Source: Brucella haematophila
GTDB taxonomy: Bacteria; Pseudomonadota; Alphaproteobacteria; Rhizobiales; Rhizobiaceae
Direction: 5' to 3'
NCBI RefSeq assembly: GCF_005938105.1
Contig: NZ_VCPE01000022.1
Span: forward strand, 1-64,000
DNA: 64,000 bases
In this document: positions 25,396 through 33,363 of the stretch, piece after piece
How positions within the stretch are numbered: position 1 is the stretch's first letter
Layout of the letters: the number at the start of each line of letters is the position of its first letter
Program-made: the position numbers and the translations under genes
The notes under the pieces: generated by a model
What the model saw: the letters and a program-made list of their open reading frames with translations, nothing else
What the model was told of the DNA's origin: nothing
Database searches by the model: none

Positions 25396-26577
25396 ATGAG
25401 CCAGGCTGAAGCCCAAACCACAGCAGAGGCGACCACTGAAGCTGGCCGCATTCCCGTTACCGTTCTCACCGGCTATCTGGGCTCGGGCAAGACCACCCTT
25501 CTCAACCGCATTCTGACCGAGAATCACGGCAAGCGTTATGCCGTCATCGTCAATGAATTCGGCGAGATCGGCATCGACAACGACCTGATCGTCGAGTCGG
25601 ATGAAGAAATCTACGAAATGAACAATGGCTGCATCTGCTGCACCGTGCGTGGCGACCTGATCCGCGTGGTGGAAGGCCTGATGCGCCGCCCGGGACGCTT
25701 CGACGCCATCGTCGTGGAAACCACCGGCCTTGCCGACCCGGTTCCGGTCGCACAGACCTTCTTCATGGATGACGACGTGCGCGCCAAAACCGGCCTCGAC
25801 GCCGTTGTCGCGCTGGTCGATGCCAAGCATCTGCCGCTGCGTCTCAAGGACAGCCGCGAAGCCGAAGACCAGATTGCCTTTGCCGATGTGGTGCTGATCA
25901 ACAAGACTGATCTGGTGACGCCGCAGGAACTGGCCACCATTGAAGCGACCGTGCGCGCCATCAATCCGCATGCCGTGATTCACCGCACCGAGCGCGCTTC
26001 GATCCCGCTTGAGCGCGTGCTCGACCGTGGCGCCTTCGACCTGAAGCGCGTGCTGGAAAACGACCCGCATTTCCTCGACCATGATCATCCTGATCATGTC
26101 TGCGGACCGGATTGCGACCACGATCATGGGCATGACCACCATCATCATGATCATCACGGGCACGATCACCACGCGCATGATCACGACCATGATCATCATC
26201 ACCATGACCACGATCATGTCTGCGGCCCGGACTGCGATCACGATCATCACCATCATGACCACGCCTCGCCGATCCACGATGTCACCGTGAAGTCCGTTTC
26301 GCTGCGGGCCGGGGAAATCGATCCGGCGAAATTCTTCCCGTGGATTCAGAACATCACCCAGACTCAAGGGCCGAATATTCTGCGTCTCAAGGGCATCATC
26401 GCTTTCAAGGACGACCCGGACCGCTATGTGGTTCAGGGCGTACACATGATCATCGAAGGCGATCACCAGCGCGCATGGAAGCCGGAAGAAAAGCGGGAAA
26501 GCCGCCTTGTCTTCATCGGACGCGAACTCGACCCGGCTGAATTGAAAGCCGGTTTCGAAAACTGCCAAGTTAAATAA
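25396..26577 (+). CDS. CobW/COG0523-family GTPase with histidine-rich metal-binding segment
   Basis: 393 residues from the ATG at 25396. G1 motif [16 protein letters not shown] (residues ~21-36), the conserved metal site [13 protein letters not shown] (CxCC, ~74-86), ETTGLADP and INKTDLV. Residues ~227-292 form a His/Asp-rich stretch with two copies of [11 protein letters not shown]. The COG0523 family contains zinc metallochaperones and nitrile hydratase or cobalamin accessory proteins; the long His-rich stretch and a Zur-like box upstream favour zinc. The C-terminal CobW_C domain ([22 protein letters not shown]) is intact. The WD40 gene follows 17 bp later. Confidence 0.9.
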   Translation: MSQAEAQTTAEATTEAGRIPVTVLTGYLGSGKTTLLNRILTENHGKRYAVIVNEFGEIGIDNDLIVESDEEIYEMNNGCICCTVRGDLIRVVEGLMRRPGRFDAIVVETTGLADPVPVAQTFFMDDDVRAKTGLDAVVALVDAKHLPLRLKDSREAEDQIAFADVVLINKTDLVTPQELATIEATVRAINPHAVIHRTERASIPLERVLDRGAFDLKRVLENDPHFLDHDHPDHVCGPDCDHDHGHDHHHHDHHGHDHHAHDHDHDHHHHDHDHVCGPDCDHDHHHHDHASPIHDVTVKSVSLRAGEIDPAKFFPWIQNITQTQGPNILRLKGIIAFKDDPDRYVVQGVHMIIEGDHQRAWKPEEKRESRLVFIGRELDPAELKAGFENCQVK

Positions 26578-26593
26578 GAAATACTGGACACTG

Positions 26594-27568
26594 ATGCCTA
26601 CAGTTGCCCCGCTTGACCTCGAAGGTCATTGTCTTCATGCACGCTTCGTCGGCGGCGTTCCATTTTTTGCCATGGCCGATGGGACGATCCACCGGCTCGA
26701 TAACGGCAGCCAGAGTTCAACGGCCCATGACGGGCTGTTGAGCGCTGCGGTTGCCGTTGACGGCAAATCACTCATCACCGGCGGCGAAGACGGTCGCGTC
26801 TGCCGCACCGATGCCAATGGCACGGTGACCGAACTTGCCAAAGTTCCGCGCAAGTGGATGACGGCGGTTGCTGCCGGTCCCGGCGGCACGGTCGGCTTTG
26901 CATCGGGCCGCTCGGCCTGGGTGCGCAGTTCTGATGGCAAAGTGCAGGAATTCCCGCAGGAACGCAGTGTTGAAGGCATTGCCTTCGCACCAAAGGGCCA
27001 GCGGCTTGCGATCGCCCGTTACAACGGCGCAACGCTGATCTGGACCGGGACTGCCGCCAAGCCTGCCGAACTGGAATGGAAAGGCGCGCATATCGGCGTC
27101 ATTTTCTCGCCGGATGGCCGCTTCCTCATCACCTCGATGCAGGAAAATGCCTTGCATGGCTGGCGTCTCGAAGACACCAAACACATGCGTATGACCGGCT
27201 ATCCGGCGAAGGTTAAGGACTGGTCGTGGAGCGTGAAGGCCAAGTGGCTTGCAACGTCCGGTGCGCCTGCGGCCATTGTCTGGCCTTTTGCAGGCAAGGA
27301 CGGCCCGATGGGCAAGGCCCCGCTTGAGCTTGGCCTGCGCGGCGACAGCATGGTGACGGCGGTTGCCTGCCATCCTGTCGAGGATATCGTCGCCATTGGT
27401 TATAATGACGGCATGATCATGCTGGTTCGTTTTGCCGATCAGAAGGAAGTTTTGCTGCGCCGCCCCGGCAAAGGCGCGGTCTCCAGCATGGGCTGGGACG
27501 ATCAGGGCCACCGCCTCGCCTTCGGTTCGGAAGCGGGGGATTGTGGCATCGTTTCGTTAAGGGATTAG
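26594..27568 (+). CDS. WD40-repeat protein, probable partner of the CobW GTPase
   Basis: 324 residues of beta-propeller type: repeating Gly-Asp segments such as LITGGEDGRVCRTDANGTV, GVIFSPDGRFLITSM, KWLATSGAPAAIVWPF and VAIGYNDGMIMLVRFADQ, giving seven likely blades. No signal peptide or membrane segment, so cytoplasmic. It follows the CobW gene by 17 bp, so it is probably co-transcribed and under the same control. WD40 proteins act as docking platforms; a role in metal homeostasis is inferred from the neighbour only. It stops within octamer element 3 (SLRD-stop in AAGGGATTAGGGG). Confidence 0.85.
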   Translation: MPTVAPLDLEGHCLHARFVGGVPFFAMADGTIHRLDNGSQSSTAHDGLLSAAVAVDGKSLITGGEDGRVCRTDANGTVTELAKVPRKWMTAVAAGPGGTVGFASGRSAWVRSSDGKVQEFPQERSVEGIAFAPKGQRLAIARYNGATLIWTGTAAKPAELEWKGAHIGVIFSPDGRFLITSMQENALHGWRLEDTKHMRMTGYPAKVKDWSWSVKAKWLATSGAPAAIVWPFAGKDGPMGKAPLELGLRGDSMVTAVACHPVEDIVAIGYNDGMIMLVRFADQKEVLLRRPGKGAVSSMGWDDQGHRLAFGSEAGDCGIVSLRD

Positions 27569-27670
27569 GGGAATAAGGGAGTAAGGCAGTAGGGGAATAG
27601 GTCTTAAGAGAGTGTCAGGCGCTTCTTGCCCAACATACTGCCCTATTCCCTTATTCCCCTACTCCCCTAG
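27559..27670. repeat. Inverted octamer-repeat element 3 between convergent genes
   Basis: Forward arm ~27559-27601 with degenerate octamers AGGGGAAT, AAGGGAGT, AAGGCAGT, AGGGGAAT; spacer of about 35 bp; reverse arm 27637-27670 (ACTGCCCT, ATTCCCTT, ATTCCCCT, ACTCCCCT). The sequence CAACATACTGCCCTATTCCC is nearly shared with the reverse arm of element 1 (AAACATACTGCCCTATTCCC), so the two have a common origin. The WD40 stop is in the forward arm; the convergent hydrolase stops (TGA at 27674) 4 bp beyond the reverse arm. Confidence 0.8.
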
Positions 27671-27673
27671 AAC

Positions 27674-28555
27674 TCAGGGTCTCTTCATCGAAACCGCAGG
27701 TGCGCCGTCCGGTCCGAGCGATGCGACCCACTGGCTGATCGCGGCGGCATCCTTGTCACAAAGCATGTGATCGGCATCAATCGTGCGCGCATCGACACGC
27801 GCGCCGCTGGAGCGCAGAAGTGCGGAGAGCGCAGGCGCAAACGGCGAATAGAGCTTGTCTTCCTCGCCGGTGATCGTCAGCACGCGCGTCTTGCTCAGAT
27901 TGGCAACCGGCGCATTGTCCAGCACCGGCATCGAGCGCATCAGCACAGCGCGTTTCACCATATCAGGATGCAGCATCATGGTTGCCGCCAGAAGATTGGC
28001 GCCGTTCGAATAGCCCACGAATGTCGCATGAGTGAGGTCGAGGTCCTTGTCATCGGCAAGGCGCGTCAGGAACGTCACAAAAGCATTGGCTTCGAGCTGG
28101 ATGTCCTTCTGGTCGAACTTGACCGGCGTGATACGCTTATACCAGCGCGTGCCGCCGTCCTGCATGACGCGACCGCGAATGCCGAGCAGCGTCGCGCGCG
28201 GCCAGATCTTGGACGCCAGCGGAATGAGGCTGGTTTCATTGCCACCCGAGCCGTGCAGCAGGATAACCAGCTCGTTGGACGCCTTTTCCGGCGTATAGAA
28301 GCGGTGAATGAACTGCTTGCTGCGGGAAAAATTCTGTTCCGGCGTGATTTCCGTATCCATCTTCTTCTCGCGCATGGTGACGCCTTCACCGAGTTTGGGG
28401 GCGCCTTCTTCTTCCTTCATCGAAGCGGCAATGCCGCTCAGTGCCTTGCCCTGACCTTTCGTAGAGACAGCCACAGGCTGCCCCTCAGCAAAAGCCGAGC
28501 CGGTCGATACCATAAGCGCAGCCGCCAAAGCGGCAATAAACATCTTCTTTACCAT
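27674..28555 (-). CDS. Secreted alpha/beta-hydrolase (phospholipase/carboxylesterase-like)
   Basis: 293 residues. Signal peptide KKMFIAALAAALMVSTGSAFA, cut before EGQPV. The fold motifs are ELVILLHGSGGNETSLIP (oxyanion hole HGSGG), the nucleophile elbow VGYSNGANLLAA, the Asp in ITGEEDKLYSP and the His in DADHML. This is the carboxylesterase/phospholipase 2 family (DUF-type serine esterases such as EstB/YpfH), here exported to the periplasm. The region 55-75 (GEGVTMREKKMDTEITPEQ) separates the signal peptide from the core. Substrate unknown. Confidence 0.87.
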   Translation of the reverse strand: MVKKMFIAALAAALMVSTGSAFAEGQPVAVSTKGQGKALSGIAASMKEEEGAPKLGEGVTMREKKMDTEITPEQNFSRSKQFIHRFYTPEKASNELVILLHGSGGNETSLIPLASKIWPRATLLGIRGRVMQDGGTRWYKRITPVKFDQKDIQLEANAFVTFLTRLADDKDLDLTHATFVGYSNGANLLAATMMLHPDMVKRAVLMRSMPVLDNAPVANLSKTRVLTITGEEDKLYSPFAPALSALLRSSGARVDARTIDADHMLCDKDAAAISQWVASLGPDGAPAVSMKRP

Positions 28556-28834
28556 GATCTCAACATAGCCAACGAGACGTTAACGAAGGTTTGAAAGCGG
28601 CACTCGCAGAAAGCCCATAACGTGCCTGCCTTCGCGGCGAATGCAACTCCCTTAACAGCAGAGATTGAGCGAGAATATGGCAGAATAACGAAAAGTTTCG
28701 ACGTGTTACAATTCTGTTACAAATTGGGAAAATCATCAACAATGCGTGAGCCACGAACTAGTGGACAAAACACCATGTTTCTGACGCGTTCAGCGTCAAA
28801 ATAGGGTATTATTCCAGGAGGATGGATAACGGAC

Positions 28835-29806
28835 ATGAGCAGCTTCAAACCCGGTCGTCTTTCGCATGCCCGTCTCACGCATGATGCGGTGACACCGAAA
28901 AACATCTATCTGCATCGCCGCCAGTTTATGGCAGGTCTCGGCGCGCTTGCCACAATAGGTACTGTCGGGGGCTTCGCATCCTCGGCATTTGCAGATCCGC
29001 TCAAGGCCGCCGCCTCTGCCTACAAGGTCGATGAAAAGCTGACGCCGAAGGAAGACGTTACGACCTATAACAATTTCTACGAGTTCGGCACCGACAAGAG
29101 CGATCCTTCCGCCAATTCCGCCGACTATAAGCCGCTGCCCTGGAAACTGACCGTCGACGGGCTGGTGAAACAGCCAAAAGAATTCGACATGCGCGACCTG
29201 ATCGCCAAAATGCCGCTGGAAGAGCGCATCTACCGTATGCGCTGCGTCGAGGCGTGGTCGATGGTGATCCCGTGGATCGGCTTTCCGCTTGCAAGCCTGC
29301 TGTCGCAAGTGGAACCGCTCGGTTCCGCCAAATATATCGCCTTCACCGGCGTCGTGCGCCCGGAGGAAATGCCCGGCCAAAAGGGGCTGTTTCAGGTGCT
29401 GAACTGGCCCTATGTCGAAGGGCTGCGACTGGACGAAGCCCGGCATCCGCTGACTATTCTGGCTGTCGGGCTTTATGGCGAGACGCTGCCCAACGCCAAT
29501 GGCGCGCCAATCCGGCTCGTCGTGCCATGGAAATATGGTTTCAAGGGCATCAAGGCCATTACCCGCATCAGCTTTGTGGAAAAGCAGCCGCCCACTTCCT
29601 GGCAACAGCAGGCCGCCAATGAATATGGCTTCTACGCCAATGTGAATCCGGCGGTCGACCATCCGCGCTGGAGTCAGGCAAGCGAACGGCGCATCGGCGA
29701 AAACAGTTTCTTTTCCTCAAGCCGCCGCCCGACCTTGCCTTTCAACGGCTATGCGGACGAAGTCGCATCGCTTTATGCTGGCATGGATCTGAAAGCGAAT
29801 TATTGA
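28835..29806 (+). CDS. msrP: Protein-methionine-sulfoxide reductase catalytic subunit MsrP
   Basis: 323 residues. A Tat signal is visible ([16 protein letters not shown], residues ~27-42). The molybdopterin-ligating Cys is near residue 137 ([13 protein letters not shown]). MsrP reduces methionine sulfoxide in periplasmic proteins using electrons from MsrQ, coded 1 bp downstream. The strong site AGGAGGATGG is ~14 bases before the ATG, further than usual, so the start is slightly uncertain. The 279-bp upstream gap holds an unusual repeat of GTTACAATTCTGTTAC but no gene. Confidence 0.94.
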   Translation: MSSFKPGRLSHARLTHDAVTPKNIYLHRRQFMAGLGALATIGTVGGFASSAFADPLKAAASAYKVDEKLTPKEDVTTYNNFYEFGTDKSDPSANSADYKPLPWKLTVDGLVKQPKEFDMRDLIAKMPLEERIYRMRCVEAWSMVIPWIGFPLASLLSQVEPLGSAKYIAFTGVVRPEEMPGQKGLFQVLNWPYVEGLRLDEARHPLTILAVGLYGETLPNANGAPIRLVVPWKYGFKGIKAITRISFVEKQPPTSWQQQAANEYGFYANVNPAVDHPRWSQASERRIGENSFFSSSRRPTLPFNGYADEVASLYAGMDLKANY

Positions 29807-29807
29807 C

Positions 29808-30491
29808 ATGACGGCTGAGAGGGCAGCGACAAACGAAACGCGCATGCAAAAGCCGGCGGCCCGCAAATCCGATGGCTGGAAGGTCTGGCTGCTCTATGCG
29901 GTCGGGTTCGTTCCCGCGATCTGGACCTTCTATCTCGGCGCGACTGGCGGTCTTGGCGCTGATCCGGTCAAGACTTTCGAACATACGCTTGGTCTCTGGG
30001 CGCTGCGCCTCCTGATCCTGACCCTGCTCGTGACGCCGATCCGCGATCTGACCGGCATCAGCCTGCTGCGCTATCGCCGGGCGCTCGGTCTTCTCGCCTT
30101 CTATTATGCGCTCATGCATTTCACGACCTATATGGTGCTCGATCAGGCACTGAATTTCCCGGTTATCCTCGCCGATATTCTCCGCCGCCCCTTCATCACC
30201 ATCGGCATGGTCAGTCTCGCTTTGCTGGTGCCGCTGGCGCTAACGTCGAATAACTGGTCGATCCGGCGGCTCGGACGCCGCTGGACCAGCCTGCACAGAC
30301 TGGTCTATGTCGCCATCGCAGGCGGCGCGATCCATTTCATCATGTCGGTAAAAAGCTGGCCTGCGGAGCCGATCATCTACGCCGCCATTGTCGCAGCGCT
30401 GCTCCTGTGGCGCGTGGTGCGTCCTTACAGGCGTAGCCGCAAGACAACCGCGCCGCGTCCGCGCGGAGAGGCCGTCGCTCTAAAGAAGTAA
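29808..30491 (+). CDS. msrQ: MsrPQ heme-binding membrane subunit MsrQ
   Basis: 227 residues with a basic N-terminus and six transmembrane helices. Conserved His residues for heme binding are seen in YALMHFTTYMVLDQ, TSLHRLVYVAIAGGAIHFIMSV. MsrQ belongs to the ferric-reductase-like family and passes electrons from quinol/flavin donors to MsrP. The gene begins immediately after msrP (stop TGA, then ATG two bases later), so the pair forms an operon. Confidence 0.94.
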   Translation: MTAERAATNETRMQKPAARKSDGWKVWLLYAVGFVPAIWTFYLGATGGLGADPVKTFEHTLGLWALRLLILTLLVTPIRDLTGISLLRYRRALGLLAFYYALMHFTTYMVLDQALNFPVILADILRRPFITIGMVSLALLVPLALTSNNWSIRRLGRRWTSLHRLVYVAIAGGAIHFIMSVKSWPAEPIIYAAIVAALLLWRVVRPYRRSRKTTAPRPRGEAVALKK

Positions 30492-30641
30492 CATCTTATA
30501 GAAGTGCTGGTTTTTAAAGATTCCAGTCTATTGAGATAAATTTCTCCGATTTCTGGATAGGCACTGACATAGTGCCGCAAATCATGTCAGTATCGCCGCA
30601 GATTCCGCAATGATTACCGCAACCGGCGAGCACTGAGGCAC

Positions 30642-31637
30642 ATGACGTCTATTTTAAGATCGGCGCCCGTTCGCATTGCAGGCAAGTTTATCTTCGTTGT
30701 TTTCGCTCTTATCTTTGCGATCTGGGCGAGTTTTGCGATGTGGTACCAGTTGCCGTTCGGTACTGTTGTTCGCCAGGCAGTCATCGCGGTGTGGCTGCTC
30801 ATCACGCTTTGGATCATTGCCGGGGAACGGCAGTTTTCCTGCTGGCGCAAACGACTGTTCTTCTGCTTCCTCGCGCTCCTCATCCTCGGCTGGTGGGCGA
30901 CGATCCGCCCTTCCCTCGACCGCATCTGGGCACCCGATGTTGCGCGCATCGTCACCGGCAAGGTGGATGGCGACATGGTCACCTTGTTCAATGTCCGCGA
31001 TTTCGAATGGCGCACGACCGAAGACTTTACCGAAAACTGGAAAGACGAAACCTACGATCTGAGCAAGATCACCTCGGTGGACATCTATCTATCCTACTGG
31101 TCAAGCCCGGCCATCGCCCACACGCTGCTTTCCTTCGGCTTTGCCGACGGACGCCATGTGGTTTTCTCCGGCGAGATCCGTCGCGAGCATCATGAGGTCT
31201 TTTCGTCCATTGGCGGCTTTTTCCGCGAATTCGAGCTGGCGATGATCGCCGCCGAGGAGCGGGACATCATTTACCTGCGCACCAATGTCCGCAAGGAAGA
31301 TGCCTATCGTTATCAGGTCAGATTGCCGCCCGGCCCGGCCAGACAATTGTTCCTGTCCTATGTCGAGCGTGGCAACCAACTGGCCGCCAAGGCGGAGTTC
31401 TACAACACGCTGACCACCAACTGCACGACCATGATCTTTGACATGGCGCGCCTGCTCGACCCGACATTCCCGTTCGACTACCGCATTCTGCTGTCGGGCT
31501 ATCTACCCGGTTATCTCTACGACAATCACTGGATCGAGAACGGCGGCTCGCTGGAAGAAGTACGCCAGCGCGCATCCATTGATGCCAGAGCACAGGCAGG
31601 CGGACGCGACGACTTTTCGCAACGCATCCGCGAATAA
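30642..31637 (+). CDS. DUF4105 domain-containing membrane protein
   Basis: 331 residues. Three transmembrane helices in the first ~95 residues (FIFVVFALIFAIWASFAMWY, ..., RLFFCFLALLILGWWATI) are followed by a large extracytoplasmic domain. That domain contains HTLLSFGFADGRHVVFSGEIRRE and AEFYNTLTTNCTTMIFD, the Asn-Cys motif of the DUF4105 family (papain-like cysteine fold, Lnb N-terminal domain-like). The family is uncharacterised in most bacteria; the Cys looks catalytic. It ends at a strong terminator shared with the convergent RidA gene. Confidence 0.82.
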   Translation: MTSILRSAPVRIAGKFIFVVFALIFAIWASFAMWYQLPFGTVVRQAVIAVWLLITLWIIAGERQFSCWRKRLFFCFLALLILGWWATIRPSLDRIWAPDVARIVTGKVDGDMVTLFNVRDFEWRTTEDFTENWKDETYDLSKITSVDIYLSYWSSPAIAHTLLSFGFADGRHVVFSGEIRREHHEVFSSIGGFFREFELAMIAAEERDIIYLRTNVRKEDAYRYQVRLPPGPARQLFLSYVERGNQLAAKAEFYNTLTTNCTTMIFDMARLLDPTFPFDYRILLSGYLPGYLYDNHWIENGGSLEEVRQRASIDARAQAGGRDDFSQRIRE

Positions 31638-31666
31638 AAAAGCCCCGCAAAAGCGGGGCTTTCTCA
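31636..31666. terminator. Bidirectional terminator between DUF4105 and ridA-like genes
   Basis: AGCCCCGC (31641-31648), loop AAAA, GCGGGGCT (31653-31660), then TTCTC; A5 precedes the stem, giving a T-run on the minus strand. It serves both convergent genes. Confidence 0.85.
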
Positions 31667-31682
31667 TGCATTCGCGCTGGGA

Positions 31683-32027
31683 TCAGATCGCAGCGGTGAT
31701 GATGATTTCAACCTTGTAATCCGGCGTTGCAAGCGCTGCTTCACCGGTTGCGCGGGCTGGGGTGTGCTCCGGATGGACCCATGCGTCCCAGACAGCGTTC
31801 ATTTCGGCGAAATCCTTCATGTCGGCCATCCAGATGATCGCCTGGAGGATCTTGGTCTTATCCGAACCGGCTTCCTTGAGCAGGCGGTCCACTTCACCCA
31901 GAACGGCCTTGGTCTGGTCGGTCACGCTGGCGCCTGGCAGACCCACCTGACCGGCGAGGTAAACAGTATTGCCGTGAACCACGGCCTGGCTCATGCGCGG
32001 ACCAACTCCGATGCGACGGATGCTCAT
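31683..32027 (-). CDS. RidA-family enamine/imine deaminase
   Basis: 114 residues, GAGGAG six bases before the ATG. Family pattern NTVYLAGQVG, QAIIWMADMKDFAEMNAVWDAWV and the ligand-binding Arg in ARATGEAALA, with the terminal KVEIIITAAI. RidA proteins hydrolyse reactive 2-aminoacrylate-type enamines made by PLP enzymes, forming trimers in the cytoplasm. The subgroup differs from classic RidA (no CRxxV end), so the precise activity is not assured. Confidence 0.88.
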   Translation of the reverse strand: MSIRRIGVGPRMSQAVVHGNTVYLAGQVGLPGASVTDQTKAVLGEVDRLLKEAGSDKTKILQAIIWMADMKDFAEMNAVWDAWVHPEHTPARATGEAALATPDYKVEIIITAAI

Positions 32028-32165
32028 GGTGAACTCCTCTGAATGCTGCTGCGGAACGTGCTCCGCATTGGAAAAAATGTGCGCTCTCTTATGGAAGTCT
32101 ATGCGCAGTTTGGCAATGGCATTGCCATGCGTGATCGCTTAATTTCGAAAACAGGAGGAACCACC

Positions 32166-32549
32166 ATGCAGAACCCGCTTGCCGACATCTACCGGGATTA
32201 TATCGCCTGCCTGAACGAGCAGGATTGGGATAATCTCGGGCGCTTTGTCCATCAGACGGTCTCGCATAATGACAGGCCGTTCGGACTGGCTGGCTATCGC
32301 GCCATGCTTGAGCAGGATTTCAAGGCGATCCCCGACCTCCAATTCAATATAGAACTGCTCGTCAGCGAACCGCCAACGATCGCCGCGCGTCTGGCTTTCG
32401 ATTGCACGCCTGTTGGCGCGTTGTTTGGCCTGCCGGTCAACGGTCGCAATATCCGGTTTGCGGAAAACGTCTTTTACACCTTCGAGAATGGCCTTATAAA
32501 AGCGGTCTGGTCGATTATCGACAAAGCAGCCATCGAAGCGCAGCTTTGA
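32166..32549 (+). CDS. SnoaL-like ester-cyclase family protein
   Basis: 127 residues from the ATG at 32166, which follows an ideal AGGAGGAACCACC; the frame stays open to 32043 without merit. The pattern VHQTVSHNDRPFGLAGYRAML and DLQFNIELLVSEPPTIAARL, then FAENVFYTFENGLIKAVWSIIDK, fits the NTF2-like SnoaL/ester cyclase superfamily. Members include polyketide cyclases and many proteins of unknown role. Divergent from the RidA-like gene, with 138 bp between. Confidence 0.82.
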   Translation: MQNPLADIYRDYIACLNEQDWDNLGRFVHQTVSHNDRPFGLAGYRAMLEQDFKAIPDLQFNIELLVSEPPTIAARLAFDCTPVGALFGLPVNGRNIRFAENVFYTFENGLIKAVWSIIDKAAIEAQL

Positions 32550-32672
32550 TCGCATCTGCGGATTGACTCTTGAGGCCCCTCCCCCTATAAGCCGCGTCAC
32601 GTTCGCCCGCGCGGGTTAACGGATGGTTTGCGCTGTCCGCCGCAAGGGAAAAGAACCAGCTCCTGTTCATGA

Positions 32673-32720
32673 GAGCATGATCCCGGAAAAGGGAAACCGG
32701 CTTCGGGCCAGATCATGCTC
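32673..32720. repeat. Palindromic repeat, family B-like, upstream of rpmH
   Basis: GAGCATGATC (32673-32682) and GATCATGCTC (32711-32720) are a perfect 10-bp inverted repeat around a GAAACCGGCTTCGGG core. It shares the GCATGATCCCG end with the element at 57793-57837. It lies about 50 bp upstream of rpmH, within the likely leader. Confidence 0.65.
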
Positions 32721-32768
32721 AACTGAAAAACAGAATTAAGAAGGGCCGCACACCGCGGTATTAAAAAA

Positions 32769-32903
32769 ATGAAGCGCACTTATCAGCCATCCAAGATCGT
32801 CCGCAAGCGTCGTCACGGTTTCCGTGCACGCATGGCTACCACCGGCGGCCGCAAGGTTCTCGCCGCTCGCCGTTCGCGCGGCCGTAAGCGGCTTTCCGCT
32901 TAA
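32769..32903 (+). CDS. rpmH: Large ribosomal subunit protein bL34
   Basis: 44 residues: [20 protein letters not shown] at the start and [11 protein letters not shown] at the end, the universal L34 pattern. Cytoplasmic, in the 50S subunit. It starts at the ATG at 32769 and is followed 34 bp later by rnpA, the conserved rpmH-rnpA-yidC order seen in most bacteria. It is shorter than a typical ORF cutoff and overlaps an antisense frame. Confidence 0.97.
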   Translation: MKRTYQPSKIVRKRRHGFRARMATTGGRKVLAARRSRGRKRLSA

Positions 32904-32937
32904 TCTTATCCCGCGCAGCAGCGCGGTGATCAGAAAC

Positions 32938-33363
32938 ATGAAAAAGCCGAAACAAATACTCCGCCTTCGCAAGAGAGCGGAGTTTTTGGCTTTAAGGAAC
33001 GGTGAAAAGCGGCGTGGTCCGCTGTTTCTTCTCGAAGTCCGCGAGCGGACGGAAGAGGAATCGGCAGTGGCCAAAATTGGCGACAAGCCCCGCGCCGGCT
33101 TCACCGTCACCAAGAAGAACGGCAACGCCGTGATACGAAATCGCATCCGTCGCAGGTTGAGAGAAGCGGTACGTTGTCACGCAGGACGTGACATGGCGCC
33201 TTCGACCGACTATGTGATCGTAGCGCGCGAGCAAGCTCTCACTGCGCCCTTTTCGCGACTGACCGAGGAACTCACCCGCCGCATCACGGCAAAGGGTGAG
33301 CGGAAAGGCGAAGGGAAACGCCGAACGGAAAGACCGGAATCAGGACCCGTCAATGGAAAATAA
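32938..33363 (+). CDS. rnpA: Ribonuclease P protein component
   Basis: 141 residues from the ATG at 32938 ([20 protein letters not shown]); the longer open frame upstream is rpmH read out of frame. RNase P motif [18 protein letters not shown] (RNR) is present. It binds the M1 RNA and helps mature the 5' ends of tRNAs. The last ~20 residues are a hydrophilic tail ([17 protein letters not shown]). It overlaps yidC by 11 bp, so the two are coupled. Confidence 0.95.
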   Translation: MKKPKQILRLRKRAEFLALRNGEKRRGPLFLLEVRERTEEESAVAKIGDKPRAGFTVTKKNGNAVIRNRIRRRLREAVRCHAGRDMAPSTDYVIVAREQALTAPFSRLTEELTRRITAKGERKGEGKRRTERPESGPVNGK

